A DNA stretch of 64,000 nucleotides from Mesostigma viride (lineage: Eukaryota; Streptophyta; Mesostigmatophyceae; Mesostigmatales; Mesostigmataceae). Under the pieces are notes generated by a model, which saw nothing but the letters and a program-made list of their open reading frames with translations, did no database searches and had not been told where the DNA came from. Shown here one piece after another: positions 18,445 to 29,450 of this stretch. Position 1 is the first letter of the stretch, and every line of letters starts with the position of its first letter. The stretch lies in the NCBI GenBank assembly GCA_009746045.1, contig RPFO01000912.1, positions 1 to 64,000 on the forward strand, read 5' to 3'. The position numbers and the translations under genes are program-made.

Positions 18445-19416
18445 TGCTCACACGGGTCCTGATCTTGCACCCACAGCTACCTTAGTAGGGGATGCCCCAG
18501 CTAATCATTTCGAAGGGTCTGGTTCAAGCACCCTGTGGCATGCCTGTGGCATGAGGGAAGGGGCCGGGGATCTCTGCCCCCCTGCCCGTTGTCATCAGGG
18601 ATTATAAAGTGAGCACTCCGGCGCTCCGTGACTCCCCATGCACCGGGATCGAGCACGTGTTTTTTAAAAAAAAATTAAATGATGCATCATTGCATGAGGC
18701 ACATGTGCGCTGCATAGAGGTACACTGGCACGTGCATGTGATCTATCAAAGAGACAACCAGTGCTATCGATAGATATAGCGATCGGAATGGTCACTTTTA
18801 TGTGCATTGAAGTGATTGTTCAAGTATAATAGTATATAGAAAGTCGTATAATATCCTGAGCAGTGAGCACTGATTACGTTCAAGGAGCTATGCACCCTCA
18901 GTCCTGACTTGTGTACCTAGTTGCAGGCGCGCATGACTACTCTTTGTCACTCACCAGTAACGGTATATGATCATAAGATATATTGGCCGTACATATGGAC
19001 AGTATACTCGGTTAAGGCATCATACTCTAGTAGTCTACAACCAGTTTTATGGCGCCATGTTGTCGCACAGCCCACTGACGTGTGGCGCAGCATACTCTAG
19101 CATGTTTGCAGATAGCCCGAGGTGCATCGCATTGTCCATATTATTTCCCACGTGAGCTATGAGACGCCCGCACGGACGTGCCACTTCTTGCCGGCACCGA
19201 AGGCCGTATGTAGCGGCCGACCTAGGCACGCCCCTACTATAGCTGTGAAGGCTGGGGGTTGTCCTTTCCCCCCATCCTGTCATGTCAGTAGGGATTGAAA
19301 GCCCGTTTGGGCTCCGTGCCTCTCCATATAGGTGCGTGTTATTTCATTCAAGTATAAGTAAACACCATAAATTTCAGTTGATCTACGCCGGTACTGACGT
19401 TTCACGAGGGTGCCGG
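18445..19416. other. Host spacer, no gene recognised
   Basis: 972 bp without a convincing frame. Around 18526-18664 there is a diverged copy of the LINE-A tail region (CTCCGTGACTCCCC followed by GAGCACGTG), also seen at 44145-44240 in the opposite orientation. The rest is unique-looking AT-rich sequence. Confidence 0.4.
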
Positions 19417-20702
19417 CCCAGGTTGGCAAATACGTGCGTATTGTCAAAATAAATACGGCAATACGCGTTTTTTTGGCCCCGACGTACTATACGCGTATTT
19501 TGTCAGGAATACGTGATTTGGACTTGGAAATTTTCAAGGTTTGAGCTGGGGCAGCGCTTGGCGCCAGGCCAACCGGACCGTGGCGCGGCGCCTACCTTTA
19601 CCAAGATTTTCTACTATGAGCTATACCTAGGCTTTTCGTCCAGTAATGACTTGGCAGTTGGCAAGCTAGCTGAAATTACACGGAGAGACCGAGAGAGTGC
19701 TAGCACGATGAAAATGCCAGCTGTGCTGGGAACGTGGTACTTGTAACACAGCCTGTATCCGCAGGCCAGAAATCGGGAGAATCCGGACCATGGTAGCTCG
19801 AGCCTGCCGGTATCTTGTCCGCGTTTTCGAGTCGTTCAGGATCATGAAGATGAATGGTGTTGAAAATGTGTAGCCTTGCACATGCATTGAAATTATGGCT
19901 GGCTTACGTGTAGAGCGACTAGATGACCTAGACGGCGGGGCCGGAAACAGCATGCTTGATCAGGGCGTGTGTTTCGAGCCTAACTAGCCGGGAGTGTCTA
20001 GTGGTGAGCACCATTGCTGCGATCGCTCTCCCACCATTTACGAGGAAATACCCGCAAATAAAAAAAAACCGCTGAAAAGGTCTAGCTAGTCAGTCATCAC
20101 GTTAGCCATGCCATGCTTCAAAACGTCCAAGAACTGCACACATTGCAAAGGCAAAAAGCCGGAGGACAGCACTTTCAAATGTGCGGCGGGAACCAAAAGC
20201 CCGCGTATGCCAGAAAACATCGTGTTGCTGCAGCGACGCGACGATGTGGACAACGAATCCAGTGCCAAGCTCGGAACGGCCGCAAAGGAGATCTGGCATC
20301 ACAAGGTTCAGATGTGCGGAGATACTATGCGATCCAGCCGGTCCACGACCTGTTTGTAGAGCTTGCAAGGAATGTGCACATGCAGTAATGGGTACGTAAA
20401 TTATGGTGGCAGGTTGGTAGGGAAGAAGTGCAAGGAATGTGCACATATTGCATTAAAAAATTATGGAAGGCTGGTGGGGAATAAGTGCAAGGAATGGTGC
20501 AGATTAAATTATGCCTTCCACCATAATTTACTGATCAGTCCATGCATAACAATGCCCCCTAAGGCCTTAACCCTAAAGGCCCATTCATAACCATGCTGCA
20601 CACTGCCACGTATTCTGCTGACGTATTCTGCCATGCTCCACGTATAATACTCGTATTTTGAGGCCGACGTATTTGACGTACCGAAGTATTGGCCAACCTG
20701 GG
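19417..20702. mobile_element. Non-autonomous DNA transposon with short TIRs and 6-bp TSD
   Basis: The ends begin CCCAGGTTGGCAAATACG and, inverted, CCCAGGTTGGCCAATAC. Both are flanked by TGCCGG (19411-19416 and 20703-20708). The subterminal parts are full of GTATT/ACGTATT motifs on both sides. Inside, 20363-20530 holds a direct repeat (GTGCAAGGAATGTGCACAT) and a small Cys/Lys-rich frame (20108-20359) that is not recognised as a transposase. Also contains one copy of a dispersed 40-bp repeat at 19761-19799. Probably mobilised by an enzyme encoded elsewhere. Confidence 0.5.
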
Positions 20703-20708
20703 TGCCGG

Positions 20709-21875
20709 CCCGGCCCGGCCTGGACAATGGCCGGCGGGTCAGCAACGCCTTGGTCCAGGCGTAGTGGTACGCTTACATGTACGTGCACGATGCCACGCGC
20801 ACATTACTACTCCCTGCGATGCGATCCGTCCGCAGGTTATATAGCCACAACGTGCACGGTCATGGTGGAAACCTGCTCTCCAGGCCGGCCTCCCGGCCCA
20901 AGCTCTCTAGATGTGCCTGCCATGCAAGCCAAACTCATACTTCGCAAGCTTATTACTTAATATATGAAAGTTCGAATTCGGTAGTTCTTCTAAATATGAA
21001 AGGAGCGTGAGCAAATTTGCTCTCTAACCAACAAGGAAGCCCGCTAAGTACTCCAGCGCTTGTGCGAGTCTCATGAGAGAACATCCGAATTTCCAGCATC
21101 CACATGCATCACGTGGCGTGGTCCAACAGCTCTCAGTCTCGCGTCGACACGTGGTAGTATAGATGCACACGCGCGGCTGTTGGCAAAAGCTTGCAGCAGT
21201 TACAACGCGGGGGACCCGACGTACCAAGGACCCAAGTTGTTGTTGTTGTTGTTGTTGTTGCCCACGCCGCACATGGGCAGCGACGTACCAAGGACCCAAG
21301 TAGAAGCGGTTCAATAACAAACATTCAATACGAAGATGTATCTAATACTAAGCACACGCCACGCGGCATATGACGTTTCCCATACCCAACGGCAGGAGGC
21401 GAGGCGCGGCGCCTTTGCTTGTCGACAGCGTGGCACATTGTGCCTCGTGCCTGGTCATCACCGTGTTGGCTGGCCACTGGCCTACTTGTAGTGCCCCTTG
21501 AAGCAGCTGGCAGCCTTCAGTGCGCGGGCTGGACTGGAGAGCAGTCGCACGATCGTGGCCATGATCAATTTGATGCGATAAAAAGGCTTCGCCGAGACGA
21601 TTATTCGAAAGTGCCCAGCACAGGAACGTAGAGGGCTCTGGAATGCACGGCATGCAGCGCGATTGATTGATACAACGCAGTGTCTTATCGTTGTTTGCCG
21701 TTTTACAGGAAATTGTAATTCTTCCGAACCACTTTACTGTCGCGGGACCCATACATCGTGGCATCAGAAGTGACGTGCATTCCGCGGGGCATTTTAGCGG
21801 TCTCTGCTTAGTTCCATGTTATGAGATAAACGATCTGCTGAACGCACTTGAAGCTTCAGCTTTTGACCGATAGAC
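20709..21875. other. Host spacer upstream of the CAAX-protein gene
   Basis: No convincing gene. A (TTG)n microsatellite lies at about 21236-21260, flanked by direct repeats of GACGTACCAAGGACCCAAGT at about 21219 and 21283, suggesting a small tandem duplication. The last few hundred bases should contain the promoter and 5' UTR of the gene starting at 21876. Confidence 0.4.
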
Positions 21876-23054
21876 ATGGGCAAGAAACCTCACAAGAAGA
21901 AAGGAAAAGGACGAGGGGGGGATTCTGGCGCTCCAGGTAAGATAAAACACCATGTCATCCTAAAAGTAACGCCAGCAAATGCAGTGTGCTTCTTAACCCA
22001 CCGCAAGGCTTGTTCGCATTACTAACAATGCGCAGCATTATGTGGCTTTCGGGACCACATATCCTGTAAGAGATCGATTATGTTCGATCGGGTTCCTTAG
22101 TAGAGCATTTGCAAGTTGGTTTTCTATGGCAACACTCTTGGCATAGAATGCGAGGTTCTGATATCGTGGCGTTTTCTTTTTCGTGCACCTGTTCTGTTTG
22201 GCATGGGATAATCTGCAGAGAAAGGGCCTGTGGATGCATTTACGAATATCGAGTCACTGGAGCAAGAGGCGCAGGAACAGGATGAGACTGAACCACAGGT
22301 TGATGCCGAAACAGACGCACCGAAGGAAGGAAAGGGGGTTGCACAATTGGAACTGAAGGGAGAAGGCACGGGGGGGAGCGAAGCAGTGGATAAATCACAA
22401 GAAACGGAAGAGAAGGAAGCGAGCTCCCTAGCAGCTGCAAAACTGGAAGCGGACAAGAAAGCAAAGGAAGAGGTGGAAAGGCTGGCAGCCGCGAAATTGG
22501 AAGCGGAGAAGAAAGCAAAGGAAGAGGCGGAAAGACTGGCTGCTGCGAAATTGGAAGCGGAGAAGAAAGCAAAGGAAGAGGCGGAAAGGCTGGCTGCTGC
22601 GAAATTGGAAGCGGAGAAGAAAGCAAAGGAAGAGGCGGAAAGGCTGGCTGCTGCGAAATTTGAAGCGGAGAAGAAAGCAAAGGAAGAGGCAGAAAAGCTC
22701 GCAGCCGCAAAGTTGGAAGCAGAGAAAGCAAAGGAGGAGGCAGAAAAGCTGGCTGCTGCAAGGTTGGAAGCAGAAGAAAATGCAAAGGAAGAGGCAGAAA
22801 AGCTGGCAATCCTGGCTGCTCAGACGCGTGAGGCAGATGCAAGGGCGGCTGATGCTGCCAGGGAGAAGGAGGAGCGTGCCATTGCGAAGCAGCTGGAGGC
22901 GGCAGTGGAAGAGATTCGCTCGGATCTGAATGGTCAATCATCACAGCCACAGGTTGATGGTGGCGCAGCAGGTGCTAGCAGACCTAGTGCTAAGCAGATC
23001 TCTGCACAGAGTAATTTCGGGGAAAGCGCTTGTGCCTGCTGCATCATTTTGTAG
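21876..23054 (+). CDS. Coiled-coil repeat protein with C-terminal CAAX box (two exons)
   Basis: Exon 1 is 21876-21936 and exon 2 is 22219-23054, joined by a 282-nt intron with GTAAGA at its start and CTGCAG at its end; the phases match, giving 298 residues. The N-terminus is very basic (MGKKPHKKKGKGRGG). Residues about 85-230 are at least six near-identical 18-residue repeats (KLEAEKKAKEEAERLAAA), a long charged helix. The protein ends ACACCIIL: CIIL is a CAAX box, with Leu favouring geranylgeranylation, and nearby Cys could be palmitoylated. So it is likely a membrane-anchored rod or scaffold protein. The intact frame and clean splice signals support a real host gene. No orthologue is recognised. 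Confidence 0.75.
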
Positions 23055-23629
23055 GAGCACTGGTACAATTGGTATAGAGTTTGTGTCGCAGTTGGACACT
23101 TTTTGTACTGTTGGCTCCGTGATAAACGTGAAGGACAGTTGGTGTTTATTAATTAATTAAGGTGACGGTCTCGGCGCGATTTTTTTGGTGCAGAAAAATT
23201 CGTGACAACCGTCCTTACCGCGAAAAAGTGATGCACGGTGCGCGCACCCCTACCGGTGCTGGCCATGGCGATGTCCTTTCAGGCAAACTAGACAAAGATA
23301 GCATGCGGAATGCAGAGAAATTGCGCGAATCTAAAAGATGTTGACTTCATGATATTATTTCATGGCAGAGTTTGTGTGTTTTGCAACGCTGTTGATTTTA
23401 TTGATGAATATCGCCACGGGGTCTGGACAATCTGAAATTCATCGCGAGGAATAAATTAGAATGCACGCTAGCGGCGGAGATTCTCAGGTTTTGTGGGCTT
23501 CAATTGGCGTTAAGGATATGCGTTTACAAAATTAAATGAAATTGAATTAAATTAGATTACAACATGACGCCGTTGGGATCTATCATGTAGCACATATTCC
23601 TTGCTGCAGATCTTGTAGCACATATTGCT
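23055..23629. other. 3' flank and LINE-B tail remnant
   Basis: No gene. 23150-23160 is a TTAATTAATTAA stretch like LINE-A tails. About 23534-23612 is a minus-oriented LINE-B 3' end (AAATTAAA-type tail, then CGCCGTTGGGATC and TGTAGCACATATTCC). Confidence 0.45.
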
Positions 23630-24902
23630 GCCATTCGCCGACTGTATGAGGGCTCACAGGCAGTAGTGCGGACTGCGGAGGGCACCACTCCACCATTCCC
23701 CCTTCACCACGGGGTGTGGCAAGGTTGTGTCCTGTCCCCATACCTGTTCATTATTGTCGTGGATCACGTCATGCGCCGGGCATGAGCGCGCTTTAATTAC
23801 TGCTCTTAAGGGGTTCGAGCCAGGCTTGGACATCCTTAACGTGAAAGAGCACGGCGGGGTTAGACCTGGTTACCGCCTTGCCGACCTGATTTATGCGGAT
23901 GATACCACCCTCATCGAGAGCCCCAAGCACATTCAGACCTGGCTGGACTGCCTGGGCCTGGAGGCGCGGGCGGTGGGGTTGGAGATTAGTGTCAAAACCG
24001 AGGCGATGGTGATTGGGGCCTCCAGTAAACCACCGCTGCCGCGCCTGCTCGACGGGACGGAGGTCCCGTTCCGCGACCGCTTCAAGCTGCTGGGGAGCTG
24101 GCTTCCTGACACCGCCGACGATGTGGACACCCGCATCGGCCTTGCCTGGGCCAAGCTCCGTTCGCTCACACCCTACTGGCGCTCGAAGGGCCTGGGCGGG
24201 CACCGCAAGCGCATGCTCTTCAAGGTCCTCGTCCTCACGGTGCTCACGTATGGCGCCGAGGCGTGGACCCTCCCACCCAAACTGGCAGCTAGGCTAGACG
24301 GCACGGTTTACAGGATGCTCCGACAGGTCCTTAGCGTAGGTTTTTCCGAGCGTCCGTCATCAGAGTCTTTGTATCATGGCATGCCTCGTGTTTCGGACGA
24401 GATTAGGCAGCGTAGGATAGCATTTGTAGGACACCTTGCCCGCACCAGCCAGGTCGACACCACCCTTGGTCTGGCCGGCCCCCAGCAGCTTGGCCAGCCA
24501 GGGCGGCACATTCTGACCTGGCCTGGCCCCGAGGACATTCCCAAAAGGGTAGGGAAACCTACAGTCACGAACTACGTTAATTCAGATGTTGCTCGACGAC
24601 CTAGTGGTCCCAGCCCAGTTTGAGCACCGCATCCACTCTCTCTCCCGTCTTTGGACTGCCATGCAGGACAAGACGCGGTGGAAGAAGATTGTCAAGGCGC
24701 ACACGCCCGACCCTGTGGGCAAGCCACCTCCCCCCAAGCGGCGGAGGCGTTTTGATGAGTAGTGTAGTTAGGATTTTCTAGATAGCTTAGAGTTACCTAG
24801 GATAGTTCGATCACGCGGCTTCCCCCACCCCATCCATCATGCAATATGTGCTACATGACCTCCCCACGGAGGCATGTTATAATTAAATTAAATTTAATTT
24901 TA
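23630..24902 (+). pseudogene. LINE-B reverse transcriptase, 5'-truncated and frameshifted
   Basis: Contains the RT fingers/palm (WQGCVLSPYLFIIVVDHV, catalytic YADD at about 23892-23903 within 23727-24623), then the thumb-like region typical of this LINE type (LTYGAEAWTL, RMLRQVL, SDEIRQRRIAFVGHLAR). Frame changes occur near 23785 and 24580; the last part ends PPPPKRRRRFDE with stop at 24760-24762. A 3' UTR follows with GTGCTACATGA, the stem-loop CCTCC-CCAC-GGAGG, and an ATAATTAAATT tail ending near 24902. No endonuclease domain remains. Inactive copy, but the catalytic YADD is preserved. Confidence 0.75.
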
Positions 24903-24904
24903 GT

Positions 24905-25500
24905 ATTCCTAGCTGGATGGGTGGAGGTGGGCGAAGCCGCGTAATCGAACGAACCTAACTCTAAGCTATCTAGTCTAGAAAATTCTAACTACACTACCCA
25001 GCAATACGCCCCTTCCGCTTGGGGGGAGGGGGCTTGCCCACAGGAGCTCGCGTGTGAGCCTGGACAATCTTCTTCCACCTCTTCTTGTTCTGCATAGCAG
25101 TCCAAAGAAGAGAGAGGGAGTAAATGTGGTGTTCAAACTGAGCTGGGACCACTAGGTCGGCCAGCAACATCTGGATGTAGTTCATGGCAGGTGTACCTAG
25201 CTAGCTTTCTAGGGATGTCCTTGGGGCCAGGCCAGGTCAGGATGTGCCGCCCTGGTACGTTGGCCAAGCCGCTGGGGGGCGGCCAGACCAAGGGCGGTGT
25301 CGACCTGACTGGTGCGAGCAAGATGTCCTACATGCAAATGCTATCCTGTGCTGCCTAATCTCGTCCGAAATACGAGGCATACCCGGCCTGATACAAAGAC
25401 TCTAATGACCTACGCTGCTGGGAAAACCCTACATTTGAGGACCTGTCGTAGCATCCTGTGAACCGTGCCGTCGAGCGTAGCTGCCAGTGTAACTTTCTCG
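24905..25500 (-). pseudogene. LINE-B 3' fragment, inverted
   Basis: Opposite-strand copy of the same LINE-B 3' part: UTR with CGAAGCCGCGTAATCGAAC, then reverse-complemented RT C-terminus (PPPPKRKGR near 25020, RTKGGVDL-type segment near 25300). Several indels. It abuts the tail of the plus-strand copy, so the two lie tail to tail. About 25500-25600 diverges and holds no recognised feature. Confidence 0.6.
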
Positions 25501-25674
25501 ATACTTGTCGGAATTGCTCCGTTCCGGCGACGCTGGAATCGCAGAGATATGGCAAATCAGGATCACGCCAATGCGCTTGGCGTTATAACTATGATAGTCA
25601 CTAAAAAAAATTAAATTAAATTAAATTATAACATGACTCCGTTGGGAGATCATGTAGCACATATTCCCGTGGAT

Positions 25675-26988
25675 CCCCCGCCCCCTGATTGCTGTCATCC
25701 GCAACCTGTATGAAGGGTCCACCACTTCGGTGCGCACCTCTTACGGGACCACGCCCCCATGCCCTTTACAGAAGGGTGTGTGGCAGGGCTGCGTGCTGTC
25801 GCCCTACCTGTTCATTATTGTTGTCGAATACGTAATGATTCAGGCGCGCAAGCGATTTGCCCGCATCGTGGGCAGGGAACCAGGAGTGCAGGTTGCTAAC
25901 AAATTCTGGCATGGCGGTGCGGACACGGAGATTCGGCTGGCAGACATCATCTACGCAGACGGCACCACCCTCTTCGAGGACACTGAGCACGTGCAGACAT
26001 GGCTTGACTGCCTGGCTATCGAGGCCCGTGCAGTGGGGCTTGACCGGTCAGCAAGAAGACAGAGGCCCTGGCGGTTGGGCTCACCAACTCACCGCCGCCC
26101 CTCTATCAGACTCCTAGACGGCTCTCGAGTCCTGTATCAGGACCGCGTTAAGCTGCTGGGCAGCCTGCTCCCCAGCTGCGAGGTTGATGTGGATCATCGC
26201 ATCTCCCTCGCCTGGCGCGCTTTACGCCAGTACCGGGCCCTGTGGCGCAAGCCCCTGGGCAAGATCGAGAAGCACGGGACCTGTTCAAGGTCCTCGTCCT
26301 TCCTGTTCTCACGTATGGAGCCGAGACGTGGACCCTCACCGCCGACCTGGCCCGCAAGCTGGACGGCGCGGTCACCGGCATGCTTCGTTCCATTTTCAGA
26401 GTAGGATATGCTGCTCATGTCCGCAATGAGGACCTGTACCAGGGCATGCCCTATATCACCAGCACCATTACTTAAGCAACGCCGCCTGTGCACAGCTAGT
26501 AGGGCACCTAGCTCGCACCAACCAGGTAGACACCTCACGTGGCACCCCCCGCAGGACTGCGACCAGCCCAGCCTGGCCGGCACCTCCTGACGTGGGCTGG
26601 GCCCAGTGATGTTAGACGCCGCAAGGCCCGCACCTTCAAGGAACAGATAGTGGAGGACATGGGGGGCCTAGGCCTCTCCGTGATTTGGAAGAAGATGATG
26701 GACATTGAAGGCCAAGTGGGCCCAGGTCATAGAGGACAACGAGCCCCCCCCAGTGGGGAAGCGCCCGCGTGTGCAATCCCGCGGGAGGCACGCCAGATAG
26801 CTCCCCCTAGGGCAGCGGGCGGCTGCCTAGATAGATGTTGTAGTTAGAATGCTGTTAGATAGATGTAGTATGTAGCCAATGTAGATTAGACCGGTAGGAA
26901 TGTTTGCACCCATCCATCCATCCATCCATCGGGGTTAATGCTCCGTGACTCCCCAACGGGAGCACGAGTCTAATTAATTAATTAATTA
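25675..26988 (+). mobile_element. 5'-truncated LINE-A insertion with 12-bp TSD
   Basis: Flanked by ATTCCCGTGGAT at 25663-25674 and 26989-27000. It encodes an RT 3' part (frame 25730-26404 with SPYLFIIVVEYV and then YADG at 25952-25963 instead of YADD, so the catalytic Asp is lost), followed by frameshifted thumb sequence (VLTYGAETWTL) and a 3' UTR with ACCGGTAGGA, (CCAT)n, the stem-loop CTCCC-CAAC-GGGAG at 26949-26962 and a (TAAT)n tail. Inactive. Confidence 0.8.
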
Positions 26989-27407
26989 ATTCCCGTGGAT
27001 GGATGGAGGGGGGGGCAAAGCCGCGAAACCGAACTAATCTAACTCTAATCTAATAATCTAATCTAGAAAACCCTACTTATTCTACTCAGCAAAGCGCCCC
27101 TTCTGCTTGGGGGTCCGAGGGGGCTTGCCCACAGGGGCGGGCGTATGAGCCTGGACAATGGTTTTCCACCTCCTCTTGTCCTGCATAGCAGTCCAAGCAA
27201 GAGAGAGGGAGTGAATGCGATTTTCAAACTGCGCTGGGACCACTAGGTCAGCCATCAACTGCTGTGGGTAGGTCATGACATGTTTGCCTACCTTCTTAGG
27301 AATGTCCTTAGGGCCAGGCCAGGTCAGGATATGCCGTCCTGGCTGGCCAAGCCGCTGTGGGCCGGCCAGACCGAGGGCGGTGTCTACCTGGCTGGTGCGA
27401 GCAAGAT

Positions 27408-27646
27408 TAATTAATTAATTAATTAGACTCGTGCTCCCGTTGGGGAGTCACGGAGCATTAACCCCGATGGATGGATGGATGGGTGCACACATTCCTACCG
27501 GTCTAATCTATCTACATTGGCTACATACTACATCTATGTAACAACATTCTAACTACAACATCTATCTAGGCAGCCGCACGCTGCCCTAGGGGGAGCTATC
27601 TAGCGTGCCTCCCGCGGGATTGCACACGCGGGCGCTTCCCCACTGC
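27408..27646 (-). mobile_element. Short LINE-A 3'-end insertion with 11-bp TSD
   Basis: 239-bp minus-oriented LINE-A end: ATTAATTAATT tail, stem-loop, (GGAT)n, and the coding end (VQSRGRHAR). It is flanked by GCGAGCAAGAT at 27397-27407 and 27647-27657. Strong 5' truncation, as usual for target-primed reverse transcription. Confidence 0.85.
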
Positions 27647-28369
27647 GCGAGCAAGATGTCCTACGAATGCTATCCTACGCTGTCTAATCTCGTCCGAAAT
27701 GCGAGGCATGCCCTGGTACAAAGATTCTAGATGCCTATGCGTGGAAAACCCGACATTCAGGGCCTGACGGAGCATCCTGGTTACCGTGCCGTTTAGCTTG
27801 GCCGCCAGCGTGTCCGTGAGCGTCCATGCCTCAGCGCCATACGTGAGCACCGTGAGGACCAGGACCTTGAGGAGCATGCGCTTGCGGTGCTCGCCAAGGA
27901 CCTTCGAGTGCCAGTAGGTTTTCAGCGAACGATGCCGAGCCCAGGCCAGGCCGATGCGGGTGTCCACATCGGCGGCGGTGTCAGGAAGCATGCTTCCCAG
28001 CAGCGATCACGAAACGGGACCTCCGTCCCGTCTAGCAGCCGTGGTAGCGGCGGGCGACTGGAAGCCCCATGCAATCACCATAGCCTCAGTTTTGACACTA
28101 ATCTCCAACCCCACCGCCCGCGCCTCCAAGCCCAGACAGTCCATCCAGGTCTGAATGTGCTCCGTCGGGGCGCGCGATGAGGGTGGTGTCGTCCGCATAA
28201 ATCAAGTCGGCCAGGCCTGCGGTAACCAGGTTTAATAACCCCGCCGTGCGCGCTGTCGTTAAGGATGTCCAAGCCTGGCTCGAACCCACGAAAGAGGAGC
28301 AGTAAAGCGCGCACGTGCATGCCCGGCGCATGACGTGATCAACGACAATAATGAACAGATATGGGGACA

Positions 28370-28630
28370 CAGATCTCGAGTGATTTATCTAGTACCAAAT
28401 CCGAAAGGCTTGCATCACTCCCCGGACAGGAGAACTTTTGCGGATGACTGTAGGTGTAAGTTGGCGATGCCATGGTAACCGGAGACGTCCGTCCTATAGT
28501 CAGCAAAATTGGTGCGAGAGGTCCCCAGTTCGATTCCGGTCGGATTCATTTGCAGATCGCGTTTTTCCGCGTTTTCCGCGGCCCGGTACTGAACGCAAAT
28601 GGTTTTCACCTTTGCGGAGTGCCTGATCAA
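28370..28630. mobile_element. SINE-like insertion with 13-bp TSD
   Basis: 261 bp flanked by AGATATGGGGACA at 28357-28369 and 28631-28643. It contains GTTCGATTCC at 28528-28537, a perfect Pol III B box in the context CCCCAGTTCGATTCCGG, as in the T arm of a tRNA. A convincing A box was not placed, so tRNA origin is likely but not shown. No coding capacity. Confidence 0.6.
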
Positions 28631-28799
28631 AGATATGGGGACAGGACACAACCTTGCCACACGTACCCCGTGGTGAAGGGGGAATGGTGGGGTGGTGCCT
28701 TCCGCAGTCCGCACTACTGCCTGTGAGCCCTCATACAGTCGGCGAATGGCAGCAATAAACGCAGGTGGCACTCGATCCAGAGCTAGGATCGATAGTCAC

Positions 28800-29450
28800 T
28801 AGAGGGGGATATATAATCCTCATCCAGATGAGCTGTCCTCTACTGTAATGGTGGCAGACGAGGCAGTAATGTAGCGGCGATATCTTAGGAGGCTGGTTCT
28901 CACTCCTTGATATCCTGGGAGGCTATCCTGATCAGGGACAATAACCTCGGCTACCTGCGGACTTCGATCTACCTTGCATTCTAGCAATGGGCCGCAGGGC
29001 CCGTCGGGATAAAAGAGGAGCATGCCCCTCAGGAAGGTGCTAATATCAGTTATCGCTGACAGCAGCCCATTTCTCCTATATCTATCATGTGGGCGCGGAG
29101 TACAGATATAGTCCCCTGGAAGCCCTGCATCCTCAAGCCATTGTGTCTCATAGGTCCGGGTCGCGCCGCATCGGTGCAAGGCGCGCGCAAGTTTGCCAGT
29201 GGGTTGCGACGGGACAAGGGATTGACCCGGCCATCAGAGATCGAGGTGTCTACCTGGTTGGCCAGTCCTAAGCCCGCCCACATGCAGGGGACCACATCCG
29301 TATTCACCTGGTCTGTATGGGCAAGATGGCCGGCAAAGAAGTGGCGGCGCTGTTGGATTGTATGGCCGGGTAACAAGAGGGAGCTCGCCGTATCTAAGCT
29401 CGGCCCGGATGCGGCGCTCTTGGTAGCAGCGGCCCAGCAAGGTTAGTTAG
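28800..29450 (-). pseudogene. Diverged LINE remnant
   Basis: Minus-strand frames with IQQRRHFFAGHLAHTDQV (29050-29376) resemble the RT C-terminal segment of LINE A/B but are more diverged. A second stretch (28820-29179) has a relative at about 50955-51145. Degraded, no intact frame. Confidence 0.45.

Larger units (their letters stand above)
25605..28775 (-). mobile_element. LINE-B copy interrupted by three nested insertions
   Basis: Minus-oriented LINE-B: AAATT tail at about 25605-25630, 3' UTR to 25674, then (after a LINE-A insert) 27001-27407, 27647-28369 and 28631-28775. RT pieces include YADD (in the frame 28098-28370), LTYGAEAWTL (about 27840) and the 5'-most VRTAEGTTPPFPLHHGV. Frames are broken by indels. 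The three inserts at 25675-26988, 27408-27646 and 28370-28630 each have flanking duplications of 11-13 bp, which gives a relative insertion order. Confidence 0.7.

Noticed and set aside
20108-20359. Cys/Lys-rich 83-codon frame in the 19417-20702 element as a possible transposase
   Set aside because: Too short, with no catalytic motif or DNA-binding domain recognised.
22240-22950. Minus-strand Leu/Pro-rich frame opposite the coiled-coil gene
   Set aside because: Antisense shadow of the KLEAEKKAKEEAERLAAA repeats.
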